Assembly (NCBI GenBank): GCA_029263275.1
Contig: JAJCXU010000637.1
Location: 1-21,362 of the forward strand
Reading direction: 5' to 3'
DNA: 21,362 nucleotides
Source: Ilumatobacter sp.
GTDB taxonomy: Bacteria > Actinomycetota > Acidimicrobiia > Acidimicrobiales > Ilumatobacteraceae
Positions 14,550-21,362 of the stretch are shown here, in pieces. Position 1 is the stretch's first letter. Each line of letters begins with the position of its first letter. The notes under the pieces are model-generated. The model did not search any database and was not told the DNA's origin. It was given only the letters and a program-made list of their open reading frames with translations. The position numbers and the translations under genes are program-made.

Positions 14550-15050
14550 ATGACTCCGTACGAAGCCATTGTGTCCAAGCGCGATCTGCGGATGTACACC
14601 GCCGAACCGATTGCCGATGAGGCGATGCAGCGAATCCTCCAGGCCGGGCGCATGGCTGGCAGCGCCAAGAACATCGAGGCCAATCGCCTGATCGTCGTCA
14701 CCGACCAGGCCGTGCAGGACGCACTGGCCGAAGCTGGCGACTACGCGTCGTGGATCGGGTCGTCGGCGGCGATCATCGGATTCGCATCACCTGCCGATGA
14801 GCTCCGGTTGTTCGACGTCGGACGCCAAGCGCAGAACATGATGATCGCCGCTCACGCGGAGGGCATCGGCACCTGCCCGGTCACGCTCGGCCATCAAGAT
14901 GTCGCCCGCGCAGCTGTCGGGCTGCCCGACGACTGGGAGATGCCGATGGTGGTCACGCTGGGCTACCCCGTCGAGGATCATCCCGACAGCCCGCTCAAGC
15001 GCCAGCGTGTCTCACTCGACGACCTCGTCCGTCACGACCGCTGGAGCTGA
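14550..15050 (+). CDS. Nitroreductase-family FMN oxidoreductase
   Basis: A predicted 166-residue member of the NfsB/FMN-reductase fold, normally a homodimer using NAD(P)H to reduce nitro groups, quinones or enones. Visible hallmarks are the N-terminal SKRDLRMYTAEPI (FMN-phosphate-binding basic residues), the helix AMQRILQAGRMAGSAKN, the internal AAHAEGIGTCPV segment, and the C-terminal VVTLGYPVED typical of the family. It is on the short side for the group, but both ends look complete. ATG 14550 is chosen; the frame is open far upstream, but that part is antisense to the ferritin-like gene. No Shine-Dalgarno is obvious. The natural substrate cannot be inferred. Confidence 0.88.
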   Translation: MTPYEAIVSKRDLRMYTAEPIADEAMQRILQAGRMAGSAKNIEANRLIVVTDQAVQDALAEAGDYASWIGSSAAIIGFASPADELRLFDVGRQAQNMMIAAHAEGIGTCPVTLGHQDVARAAVGLPDDWEMPMVVTLGYPVEDHPDSPLKRQRVSLDDLVRHDRWS

Positions 15051-15067
15051 CCCCGACCGATCCCGTC

Positions 15068-15175
15068 TTCATGTGAGGACAAGCACCGTCCGACAGACCA
15101 TGTGCTCACACGAAAAGGCGGGCCCATTTTCGTGTGAGGACAAGCACCGTCGGGCGGACCATGTGCTCACACGAA
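15068..15175. repeat. Two tandem 47-bp inverted-repeat units
   Basis: Units at 15068-15114 and 15129-15175 differ at four of 47 positions and are separated by 14 bp. The second unit has perfect 10-bp arms TTCGTGTGAG/CTCACACGAA; the first has one mismatch in the arm. The interior GGACAAGCACCGTC and GACCATGTG are conserved, and AGCAC/GTGCT could form an alternative inner stem. They fill the gap between convergent nitroreductase and acyl-CoA dehydrogenase genes. A dispersed repeat family or bidirectional terminator is likely. Confidence 0.75.
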
Positions 15176-15200
15176 GCGCTGGGAGACGGCCGGAGAGCGG

Positions 15201-16541
15201 TCAGACGTTCTTGGGGAGCTCGGAGAACGGGAGGACCTTGTCGTTGTTCGGCTCCTTCGGGAGTCCGAGGACGCGTTCGCCGATGATGTTCTTCTGAATC
15301 TGATCGGTACCGCCATAGATCGGCGGCGCCTGCGCATACAGCGCCTGACCAGTAACCATGCCGAGCATCGGATTGCCGGTTGCGGCGTTGAGCGCTTCGC
15401 GCTGTTCAGCGGTGTACGCGTGAAGCGTGCCAGCAGCGCCAAGGATGCCGAGGCCGACATCGCGAGACATCCGCACGACATCACTCATCAGCAACTTCGA
15501 AATGTTGGCCATGCCCGGGATGTCCTTGCCAGCGCGGCGCATGCCCTTCAGGCGCTGGGCGTTGAGCCCGCCGACGACATTGAGCGTGTGCAGCCGCATC
15601 AGATCTTGGCGAACGGTCGGCTGGTCGATCTTGCCCTCGCCCTTGGCGAAGTCGATCAGGAGCGTCTGGTTCGGTCGGTTGACCGCTTGCCGATTGACGG
15701 CCTTGTCGCCCGACTTCTTCGGACCGGCACCACTCTTCTTCGGTACGAGGTCGCCGGCCCGCTTGTCGAGCTGTTTCGCGATCGTGCCTGGCTGCGCGCC
15801 TGCTGCACCACCCGAGCCGCCAGCACCGAGGCCAGACCGCTCAGCCTGCAACGTGGTGTTGGTGGCAGCCCAGCCGTTGTTGACGTCGCCGACCACCGCG
15901 TCGACGGGGACCACGGCATCGGTGAGGAAGACCTCGTTGAACATGGCGTGCCCGGTCATCTCATGGAGCGGCCGGATCTCGACACCGGACTGATGCATGT
16001 CGACGGCCATCCAACTGATGCCCTGGTGCTTGGGAACATCGACGTTGGTCCGAGCGATCAGCATGCCCATGTCGGCGGTTTGGCCCATCGAGGTCCACAC
16101 CTTCTGACCGTTGATGATCCACTCGTCGCCATCACGCTCGGCCCGCGTGGTGAGACCAGCGAGGTCGGACCCAGCGCCAGGTTCGCTGAACAGCTGGCAC
16201 CACGCCTGCTTGCCCGTGACGATGTCGCGAATGTAGGTGTCGATCTGCTCGGGAGTGCCGTGCGTGGCGATCGTCGGTGCCGCGAGTAGGAGACCAAGGC
16301 CACTCGGCGGACCCAGCGCTCCGAATGCAGCGATCTCGCGCATCACCGCGACCGAGTCAGCTCGCGACAACCCCAAACCGAAGGCCTCGATCGGCAGGAC
16401 CGGCGCGGACCAGCCGGCAAGGCCGAGCAGCTGCCACCACTCGGCGACGGTGAGATCGGGGTCCCAGTTGTCGGTCAGCCAGTCGCGGACGGCGGCCACC
16501 GGGTCAGCGGGGGTGATTCGTTGGGGTTCAGTCATCGTCAT
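15201..16541 (-). CDS. Acyl-CoA dehydrogenase (FadE-like) with Lys/Gly-rich insertion
   Basis: A predicted 446-residue FAD enzyme that would oxidise an acyl-CoA to the 2-enoyl-CoA. The order is normal: N-terminal helical part, the FAD/substrate segment QLFSEPGAGSDLAGL, WIINGQKVWTSMGQTADMG, the beta domain with HEMTGHAMFNEVFL, then the C-terminal helical part ending IYGGTDQIQKNIIGERVLGLP. The catalytic Glu of medium-chain enzymes (YEGT) is Gly here (YGGT), as in many actinobacterial FadE proteins, whose base lies elsewhere. Between the TLQAERSGLG helix and IDQPTVRQDL is a low-complexity insertion with doubled words (PKKSGAGPKKSG, AVNRQAVNRP, about residues 266-289). ATG 16541 has AGGA six bases upstream. 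It follows the DUF1330 gene by 57 bp, probably one operon. Confidence 0.93.
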   Translation of the reverse strand: MTMTEPQRITPADPVAAVRDWLTDNWDPDLTVAEWWQLLGLAGWSAPVLPIEAFGLGLSRADSVAVMREIAAFGALGPPSGLGLLLAAPTIATHGTPEQIDTYIRDIVTGKQAWCQLFSEPGAGSDLAGLTTRAERDGDEWIINGQKVWTSMGQTADMGMLIARTNVDVPKHQGISWMAVDMHQSGVEIRPLHEMTGHAMFNEVFLTDAVVPVDAVVGDVNNGWAATNTTLQAERSGLGAGGSGGAAGAQPGTIAKQLDKRAGDLVPKKSGAGPKKSGDKAVNRQAVNRPNQTLLIDFAKGEGKIDQPTVRQDLMRLHTLNVVGGLNAQRLKGMRRAGKDIPGMANISKLLMSDVVRMSRDVGLGILGAAGTLHAYTAEQREALNAATGNPMLGMVTGQALYAQAPPIYGGTDQIQKNIIGERVLGLPKEPNNDKVLPFSELPKNV

Positions 16542-16598
16542 GGGTGTTCCTGATTAGCAGGAAGAGATCCGTGAGTTCGGATCGGAACGTCGGAGGGA

Positions 16599-16910
16599 TC
16601 AGCGCGCGGGCAACGGGTGCACAACCGACACGGAGAACGTGGTGGTCGCCGCGTGGCGAATGGCGGCAAGCTCGCGGTATCCGGGCGAGTTCCACCACTC
16701 CATCAGCACCTCTTCGGAAGGGAACTGGATGATGACCGTGCGACCGGATTCGCGCTCGCCTTCGAGCACCGTCACGTTGTCGTCGTAGGTGATGAACTTC
16801 GCGCCATACGGCTTGAGCACGGGGAAGAACCCCTTCTCGTAGTTGTGATAACCGTCGCGGTCGGTGACGGTGAAGTGGGCGATGAAGTGAACGGGACTGG
16901 CGTCGGACAT
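16599..16910 (-). CDS. DUF1330 family protein (dimeric alpha/beta barrel)
   Basis: A predicted 103-residue protein of the DUF1330 family, a ferredoxin-like fold that dimerises into an alpha/beta barrel. Characteristic parts are [33 protein letters not shown], then [36 protein letters not shown]. The function of most members is unknown. The start at ATG 16910 has AGGAG five bases upstream. It is first in a minus-strand pair with the acyl-CoA dehydrogenase and divergent from the proline-racemase-family gene, which suggests a catabolic accessory role without showing one. Confidence 0.9.
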   Translation of the reverse strand: MSDASPVHFIAHFTVTDRDGYHNYEKGFFPVLKPYGAKFITYDDNVTVLEGERESGRTVIIQFPSEEVLMEWWNSPGYRELAAIRHAATTTFSVSVVHPLPAR

Positions 16911-16915
16911 GACTG

Positions 16916-16920
16916 CTCCT
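16916..16920 (-). promoter_or_regulatory. Ribosome binding site of DUF1330 gene
   Basis: AGGAG on the minus strand, five bases before the ATG at 16910. It marks this gene as having a conventional leader, unlike its divergent neighbour. Confidence 0.7.
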
Positions 16921-16943
16921 GCGGGTGGCTCGGCTCGATTCGG

Positions 16944-16977
16944 GACACCAGTGTCGCAGAATGGTGATCGCTACCAT
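16944..16977. promoter_or_regulatory. Two inverted repeats and candidate leaderless -10 box
   Basis: The 73-bp divergent gap holds GACAC-CA-GTGTC (16944-16955) and ATGGT-N7-ACCAT (16961-16977). The second overlaps TACCAT (16972-16977), a TANNNT -10 match placed six bases before the ATG at 16984. TGGT/ACCA arms recall GntR-type operators such as that of FadR, though the spacing is wider here. An operator covering the promoter of the proline-racemase-family gene is the inference. Confidence 0.45.
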
Positions 16978-16983
16978 CAGTCG

Positions 16984-18057
16984 ATGGACCTGACAGCAGA
17001 CGGCGAGACGCCGTTCGACCTCTCACTCGATGGGCTCGTCACCGGGCCGATCGAGGTCGTCGGTTGTCATGCCGAAGGCGAGGTCGGTGACGTGATCGTC
17101 GGTGGTGTCGCTCCCCCGCCGGGCGACACCGTGTGGGAGCAGTCGCGCTGGATCGCCAACGACGGGCGGCTGCGCAGCCTCGTCGGCAATGAACCGCGTG
17201 GCGGTGTGTTCAAACACGTCAACCTGCTGGTGCCCCCGACCGACCCGGCGGCGGACATCGGCTTCATCATCATGGAACCTGAAGACACGCCGCCGATGTC
17301 CGGCTCGAACTCGATGTGTGTGGCGACCGTCGTCCTCGAGACCGGCATCGTCGCGATGACCGAGCCGCTGACCACCCTCACCCTGCAGGCACCCGGCGGG
17401 CTGGTCGAGGTCATCGCCGAGTGCCGCGACGGGAAGGTGCTCAACGTGACCGTGCAGAACGTTGCGTCCTTCGCAGTGGGGCGCGACCTCACGCTGCACC
17501 TGAGCGGCGTCGGCGAGCTGCGCGTCGATACGGCGTTCGGCGGCGACAGCTTCGTGATGGTCGATGCTGCCGATCTTGGCATCGCCGTGGCACCGGAGAA
17601 CGCGCGCGAACTCGCAACGCTCGGGTCGAACATCACCCGCGCGGCCAACGACCAACTCCAGTTCGCACACCCGACCACCGATTGGACGCACTTCTCGTTC
17701 TGCCAGATCGCTGGGCCACTCGACAACAGCCCCGGCGGCGACTTCATGATGACCAACACCGTGGTGGTCGAGCCAGGCAAGCTCGATCGGTCGCCGACCG
17801 GCACCGGCGTGGCGGCGCGCATGGCGCTGCTGCGCGCACAGGGAATCATGGACATCGGAGATCGGCTGCGGATGCGGTCCGTCATCGGGTCGGAGTTCGT
17901 CGGCCGCATCCAGAGCGACACGACAGTCGGCGATCTCGATGCGATCGTCCCGCTGGTCACCGGCCGAGCCTGGCGCTACGGCCGATTCACGTACCAAACC
18001 GACGCGACCGACCCGTGGCCGCTTGGCTACCGCGTCGCCGACACGTGGCCGACGTGA
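16984..18057 (+). CDS. Proline racemase superfamily protein with Ser/Thr catalytic pair
   Basis: A predicted 357-residue member of the proline racemase/hydroxyproline epimerase/trans-3-hydroxyproline dehydratase superfamily. Two-lobe family marks are present: [17 protein letters not shown] near the start, [54 protein letters not shown], and [17 protein letters not shown]. The two catalytic Cys positions of proline racemase (MCGH and RSPCGTG) are Ser106 and Thr272 here, and the His after the first is Ser108. Known subgroups as I recall them are Cys/Cys, Ser/Cys and Cys/Thr; Cys/Thr enzymes dehydrate trans-3-hydroxyproline. A Ser/Thr pair leaves activity open. ATG 16984 is supported by the -10 box six bases upstream. 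The stop overlaps the start of the RNA methyltransferase gene. Confidence 0.9.
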   Translation: MDLTADGETPFDLSLDGLVTGPIEVVGCHAEGEVGDVIVGGVAPPPGDTVWEQSRWIANDGRLRSLVGNEPRGGVFKHVNLLVPPTDPAADIGFIIMEPEDTPPMSGSNSMCVATVVLETGIVAMTEPLTTLTLQAPGGLVEVIAECRDGKVLNVTVQNVASFAVGRDLTLHLSGVGELRVDTAFGGDSFVMVDAADLGIAVAPENARELATLGSNITRAANDQLQFAHPTTDWTHFSFCQIAGPLDNSPGGDFMMTNTVVVEPGKLDRSPTGTGVAARMALLRAQGIMDIGDRLRMRSVIGSEFVGRIQSDTTVGDLDAIVPLVTGRAWRYGRFTYQTDATDPWPLGYRVADTWPT

Positions 18058-18689
18058 CCGACGGCCAGGTCTCACCTGAGCGCTCGACCCCCGACGTCGG
18101 TGTGGGGCCTCATGCTGAGCCGTGGCCGACCGCACCGCACTTCGATCCGGAGCTCCTTGCTGCCGGCGACCGACGCAACGTGGTCGACCACTACCGCTAT
18201 TGGACGGTCGACGCAATCGTCGCTGACCTCGACCGGCAGCGCCACGGCTTTCACGTCGCGATCGAGAACTGGGAACACGACTTCAACATCGGCACCGTCG
18301 TGCGCAACGCAAACGCGTTCCTCGCTGCCGCGGTGCACGTGATCGGGCCGCATCGTTGGGACCGTCGCGGGGCGATGTCGACACATCGCTACCAACATCT
18401 CCACCACCACGCGGACGTCAACGCCTTCGCGGCATGGGCTGCTGAACAATCCGTCCCGATTGTCGCCATCGACAACATCGAGGGGTCGATCCCGATCGAG
18501 AGCACGGCACTGCCGCTTCGCTGTGTCCTGCTGTTCGGTCAGGAAGGGCCGGGGTTGTCGGCCGACGCAATCGCGGCAGCGTCGATGACGTGTGCCATCA
18601 CCCAGTACGGATCGACGAGATCACTCAATGCCGGAGTTGCGTCCGGCATTGCGATGTACGAGTGGGCACGTCAACACATGCCGACCTGA
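18054..18689 (+). CDS. SpoU/TrmH-family RNA 2'-O-methyltransferase
   Basis: A predicted 211-residue SPOUT enzyme using S-adenosylmethionine to methylate ribose of tRNA or rRNA. Motif 1 is [12 protein letters not shown] (conserved Asn and catalytic Arg), motif 2 [11 protein letters not shown], and motif 3 [21 protein letters not shown]; together they build the trefoil knot. The N-terminal 40 residues are less conserved. GTG 18054 overlaps the preceding TGA as GTGA, implying translational coupling with the proline-racemase-family gene; GTG 18045 is an alternative. The functional link between the two is unclear. It ends 17 bp from a convergent gene. Confidence 0.92.
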   Translation: MTDGQVSPERSTPDVGVGPHAEPWPTAPHFDPELLAAGDRRNVVDHYRYWTVDAIVADLDRQRHGFHVAIENWEHDFNIGTVVRNANAFLAAAVHVIGPHRWDRRGAMSTHRYQHLHHHADVNAFAAWAAEQSVPIVAIDNIEGSIPIESTALPLRCVLLFGQEGPGLSADAIAAASMTCAITQYGSTRSLNAGVASGIAMYEWARQHMPT

Positions 18690-18706
18690 CGTCGCGAGCG
18701 TTCGGC

Positions 18707-19051
18707 TCAGTTGACGATTTTGGCAAGCCTCGGCAGCACGCACCGCCGACCGGAACACGCGTCCCACGTGGCAAGTCCGCCGCTGAGTTCACGCTCTCCG
18801 GCCAGGTCATGGAGCTCACGGGCGAGCTTGAGGTCGGCAGCCAATGTCGCAGGCTCGTAGGCCCGCCACTTGTCGGTGTTCGTGGCGTCTTGGTCGGTGA
18901 TTGCTGCACCGTCTGCACAGTTCCAGCCATCATCATCACGTGTGCGCGATCGCAACACACGCATGTTGCCAAGGCCGTTCACGAGGACCATTCCGGACTG
19001 CAGTTCGGGCACCGCGGTGTCGTGCGCCGTCACAACGTCAACAAATGTCAT
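18707..19051 (-). CDS. Conserved-looking hypothetical protein
   Basis: A predicted 114-residue soluble protein without a family I recognise. Codon use favours G/C third positions through most of its length, supporting a real gene, although the first few codons are A/T-richer. The C-terminal half is most gene-like: a Trp/Tyr-rich WRAYEPATLAADLKLARELHDLAG helix, then LSGGLATWDACSGRRC with two cysteines six apart, then LPRLAKIVN. ATG 19051 is chosen; an in-frame ATG at 19138 would run through the start of the divergent SRPBCC gene. No Shine-Dalgarno or convincing -10 is seen. Its divergent position 60 bp from the SRPBCC gene may mean a shared control region. Confidence 0.65.
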   Translation of the reverse strand: MTFVDVVTAHDTAVPELQSGMVLVNGLGNMRVLRSRTRDDDGWNCADGAAITDQDATNTDKWRAYEPATLAADLKLARELHDLAGERELSGGLATWDACSGRRCVLPRLAKIVN

Positions 19052-19111
19052 GCTTGTGTATCGACCCCCAAGCTGGGACAGTTGAGGAGAAAGTGTGCGA
19101 GTCTCGTCGTC

Positions 19112-19549
19112 ATGGCTCAGCAGGTGTTCAGCGTTCAATCTGCTCTCTCAGCCCGCGAGGCATTTGATCGATGTATCGACCTGCGGCGCGTCAGCGAATG
19201 GGACCGCGGCGTGACCGCCCCTCGTCGCCTGACAGGTGCAGGCCAGTCGGCCGGATCGACCTATGAGGTCACGGTCACAGGATTCGACGGGAAGCCGGCA
19301 GCCGTGGTCTACGAACTGCTCGAGGTCGACGCTCCGCATCGGTTCGTGATGGAGGGCACGAATGAGGTCTTCCGTGCCTACGACATCCTCACCTTCACAC
19401 CGACCGACGACGGTTGCGAACTGCACTACGACGCCCAGCTCGAACTGCTCGGCGAACAACCTCCGATGACCAACGCTGAACTCGATGCACTCTTCGCTCG
19501 TGTCGCAGCGGTCCCCCAGCACGGTCTTCGAACCTTCCTCAACCCGTGA
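19112..19549 (+). CDS. SRPBCC-superfamily protein (polyketide cyclase/lipid-transfer-like)
   Basis: A predicted 145-residue START/Bet v 1-fold protein with a hydrophobic ligand pocket. The order is typical: VFSVQSALSAREAFDRCIDLRRVSEWDRGV (first strand and helices), then GAGQSAGSTYEVTV, VVYELLEVDAPHRFVMEG, RAYDILTFTPTDDGCELHYDAQLEL and a long C-terminal helix LDALFARVAAVPQHGLRTFL. Such proteins bind lipids or act as cyclases/aromatases; the ligand is unknown. ATG 19112 is the first suitable start; a GAGGAG lies about 20 bases upstream, too distant to be convincing. The stop overlaps the start of the DUF2520 gene as GTGA, so both are probably translated together. Confidence 0.85.
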   Translation: MAQQVFSVQSALSAREAFDRCIDLRRVSEWDRGVTAPRRLTGAGQSAGSTYEVTVTGFDGKPAAVVYELLEVDAPHRFVMEGTNEVFRAYDILTFTPTDDGCELHYDAQLELLGEQPPMTNAELDALFARVAAVPQHGLRTFLNP

Positions 19550-20319
19550 AGAACTCCAGCAGGCAGTGCGTCGTCGTCGGCACCGGTCGAGCGGGCAACG
19601 CGTTCCGTCGGGCGCTCGCATCGGCAGGTTGGCTCGTCAGCTCGATCCCGGCGCGGCCAGTGGCCGCTGGCACCGCTGACATGGCTGACGTGGCCGAACG
19701 GATTGCGAGCGCCGACCTCGTCATCATCGCCGCGGCTGATGCTGCGATCGCCTCCGTCGCAGCAGCGCTCCCCACCTCGTCGGCGGTGTACGCCCACGTT
19801 TCGGGCGCGTCGGACCTCGACGTGCTGGCCCCGCATCGGCGCGTTGGTTCACTCCACCCGTTGATGTCGCTCCCCGACGCCGAGACGGGTGCTCGCAGGT
19901 TGCTCGACCATTGCACGTTCGCAATCGATGGTGATCCGTTGCTGCGCGACGTTGTCGAGTCACTCGGCGGGCATGCGGTCGAGGTTCCCGCTTCGAAGCG
20001 CGCCACCTACCACGCTGCAGCAACCATTGCCGCCAACCATCTCACCGCACTGTGTGCCCAGGTCGAGCGCCTCGCGCAGGACGTGGGCGTGCCCGCGGAG
20101 GCGTACTGGTCCATGATGTCCAACACGCTCGAGAACGTTGCGACGAGCGGCGCCGCTGACGCGTTGACCGGGCCAGCATCGCGCGCTGACTGGGCGACGA
20201 TCCGGGCGCACCTCGCTGCGCTCCCGTCCGACGAGGATCGGCAGTTCTACCGCGCGTGCTGTGCGGCTGCGGGACGACTTGCCGGTCATCAGGTGCCGGC
20301 CGACATCGACGGATCTTGA
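19546..20319 (+). CDS. Rossmann-like/DUF2520 NAD(P)-binding protein
   Basis: A predicted 257-residue dehydrogenase-like protein. The N-terminal Rossmann segment has VVVGTGRAGNAFRRAL (GxGxxG) at about residues 9-24, then ADLVIIAAADAAI and YAHVSGASDLDVL. RVGSLHPLMSLPDAETG begins the DUF2520 linker, and the helical C-terminal domain includes ATYHAAATIAANHLTALCAQ and AEAYWSMMSNTLENV. It resembles ketopantoate- or hydroxyisobutyrate-type reductases in layout. In many actinobacteria DUF2520 genes lie beside pantothenate genes, but none is visible here. GTG 19546 overlaps the upstream stop. It converges on the GGDEF-EAL gene with 32 bp between. Confidence 0.9.
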   Translation: MKNSSRQCVVVGTGRAGNAFRRALASAGWLVSSIPARPVAAGTADMADVAERIASADLVIIAAADAAIASVAAALPTSSAVYAHVSGASDLDVLAPHRRVGSLHPLMSLPDAETGARRLLDHCTFAIDGDPLLRDVVESLGGHAVEVPASKRATYHAAATIAANHLTALCAQVERLAQDVGVPAEAYWSMMSNTLENVATSGAADALTGPASRADWATIRAHLAALPSDEDRQFYRACCAAAGRLAGHQVPADIDGS

Positions 20320-20351
20320 GTCGACGAGTTCGAGCCTGCGGTCGACCGAGG

Positions 20352-21362
20352 TCAGCGTGCGGGAATCGGGTTGGCGCCCGTTGTCATCGAACCCCGCACG
20401 GCGCAGTCGATGAATTCCGAGCGAACCATCGCCCGTGAGAACAGATAGCCCTGCGCGTGCGGGCAACCGAGTTGGCGCAGCAACGCGAGCTGCTCGTCGG
20501 TCTCGACGCCTTCCGCGACCACGTCGTAGTCGAGGCGTTGTGCCAGATCGAGAATCGACCGGAGGACTTCGCGTTCCCGCGGGTCCGTCGTGACTCCCGA
20601 GAGCACATCTCGATCAAGTTTGAGCTGGGCGACGTTGCGCCACCGCAGACGTTCGAACGTGGCATGCCCGGTGCCGAAGTCGTCGACCGAAATCGTGACG
20701 CCGAGCTCAGCCAGCCTGTCGATGGCCGCGGTGATCGACTCGGTGTCGTGGATGTCGCGTTCGGTGATCTCGAACACCAGCCGGCTCGGAGCCACTGCGA
20801 CCGAGGCACACGCGGCGGTGAACCATCGTCCGAATTCAACATCTTCGAGCGTGTGAATTGGCAGATTGACCGCGATGGTCGCGTTCGACCCAGAGTCGAC
20901 GAGCAGCCGAACGGTCTCGATCGCGTCGAGCACCATTCGGCGGGTGAACTCGCCAGATCGATCCGACATCAGCACCACGTCGAGGAATGCGTCTGGGCTC
21001 AAGAGACCGAAGTCCGGGTGTTTCCATCGGGCGAGGCCTTCACCGCCGACGATCGCGCCGGTCGCAATCTCCACGATTGGCTGGTAGTGCAGCGTCAGAT
21101 CGCCGTTCGCCAACGCCTGCGACAGGCTCTTCGAGAGTTCAGCATTACGCATCGACGTGCGTTCGAGCTCAGCGTCGAACGTGGCCGAGATTCGATGCAG
21201 TCGCTTGGCCGCATACATCGCAATGTCTGCTCGTCGCAGCATCGTCGACTCGTCCGCTTCGCCGGCGCGGGCATCGACGATGCCAGCAGAGATCGACGTC
21301 GTGATGTTCACCCCGCCGATCTCGACGGGTCGCGACACTTCGAGTGCGATGCGATCGACGGC
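20352..21362 (-). CDS. GGDEF-EAL signalling protein, C-terminal part
   Basis: The frame runs off the right edge, so only the last 336 residues are seen. The first about 55 are the end of a GGDEF domain (ITTSISAGIV, TMLRRADIAMYAAKR); its GGDEF motif lies outside. A full EAL domain follows: GGEGLARWKHP (EAL replaced by EGL, metal-binding Glu kept), FEITERDI, SVDDFGTGH, LKLDRDVL, VVAEGVET and AQGYLFSRAM. All key metal-binding and catalytic residues I can place are present, so cyclic-di-GMP phosphodiesterase activity is likely. The GTG at 21336-21338 is internal, since the preceding codons continue the GGDEF sequence. Sensor or membrane domains, if any, are beyond the window. Confidence 0.92.
   Translation of the reverse strand, partial: AVDRIALEVSRPVEIGGVNITTSISAGIVDARAGEADESTMLRRADIAMYAAKRLHRISATFDAELERTSMRNAELSKSLSQALANGDLTLHYQPIVEIATGAIVGGEGLARWKHPDFGLLSPDAFLDVVLMSDRSGEFTRRMVLDAIETVRLLVDSGSNATIAVNLPIHTLEDVEFGRWFTAACASVAVAPSRLVFEITERDIHDTESITAAIDRLAELGVTISVDDFGTGHATFERLRWRNVAQLKLDRDVLSGVTTDPREREVLRSILDLAQRLDYDVVAEGVETDEQLALLRQLGCPHAQGYLFSRAMVRSEFIDCAVRGSMTTGANPIPAR

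Noticed and set aside
18054..19051. Defence or mobile island around the orphan gene and RNA methyltransferase
   Set aside because: No nuclease, transposase, integrase or toxin motifs; composition changes little and the neighbours are ordinary chromosomal genes.

Overview
The window looks like a chromosomal segment of a high-GC actinobacterium. Codons end mostly in G or C, genes are tightly packed, and starts are a mix of Shine-Dalgarno-led and apparently leaderless ones. The gene set (HAPMO-like Baeyer-Villiger monooxygenase, TesB-like thioesterase, FadE/FadD-like enzymes, MmyB-type regulator, D-aminoacylase-like amidohydrolase, DUF2520 protein) would fit Acidimicrobiia such as Ilumatobacter relatives. 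That placement is inference from gene flavour, not from a marker gene. I saw no rRNA, tRNA, CRISPR, transposase or phage gene, and no gene-free stretch exceeds about 170 bp.

Layout. 1-312: 3' end of a cupin gene, converging on a TesB-like acyl-CoA thioesterase (424-1227, minus). That gene diverges from a Baeyer-Villiger monooxygenase (1331-3187). 3180-4458: a four-helix membrane protein (minus) divergent from an MmyB-type XRE regulator (plus), with a perfect inverted repeat between them. 4631-9267 (plus): acyl-CoA synthetase, a JmjC/cupin_8 putative dioxygenase, and an amidohydrolase; a tandem hairpin array precedes the JmjC gene. 9276-13316 (minus): a 1346-residue secreted modular protein with a beta-propeller, four copies of one beta-sandwich domain, two PKD domains and a Thr/Pro linker. 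13458-14489 (minus): a ferritin-like protein of unknown role, divergent from a small nitroreductase (14550-15050). 15051-15200: two 47-bp inverted repeats between convergent genes. 15201-16910 (minus): acyl-CoA dehydrogenase and DUF1330 protein, divergent from a proline-racemase-family protein (16984-18057), which overlaps a SpoU/TrmH RNA methyltransferase by GTGA. 18707-19051 (minus): orphan gene, divergent from an SRPBCC gene that overlaps a DUF2520 Rossmann gene by GTGA. 20352 to the window end (minus): C-terminal part of a GGDEF-EAL protein.

How it works together. Thioesterase, monooxygenase, acyl-CoA synthetase, acyl-CoA dehydrogenase and SRPBCC genes suggest breakdown of ketones, acyl chains or other lipid-like carbon compounds, but they lie in separate small transcription units, not one pathway operon. 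The best leads are: a proline-racemase-family protein with both catalytic cysteine positions replaced (Ser106/Thr272); two unrelated families of intergenic tandem hairpins; three genes with the same leaderless promoter geometry (TANNNT, six bases, start codon); and the modular exoprotein. I did not find a convincing new multi-gene system.
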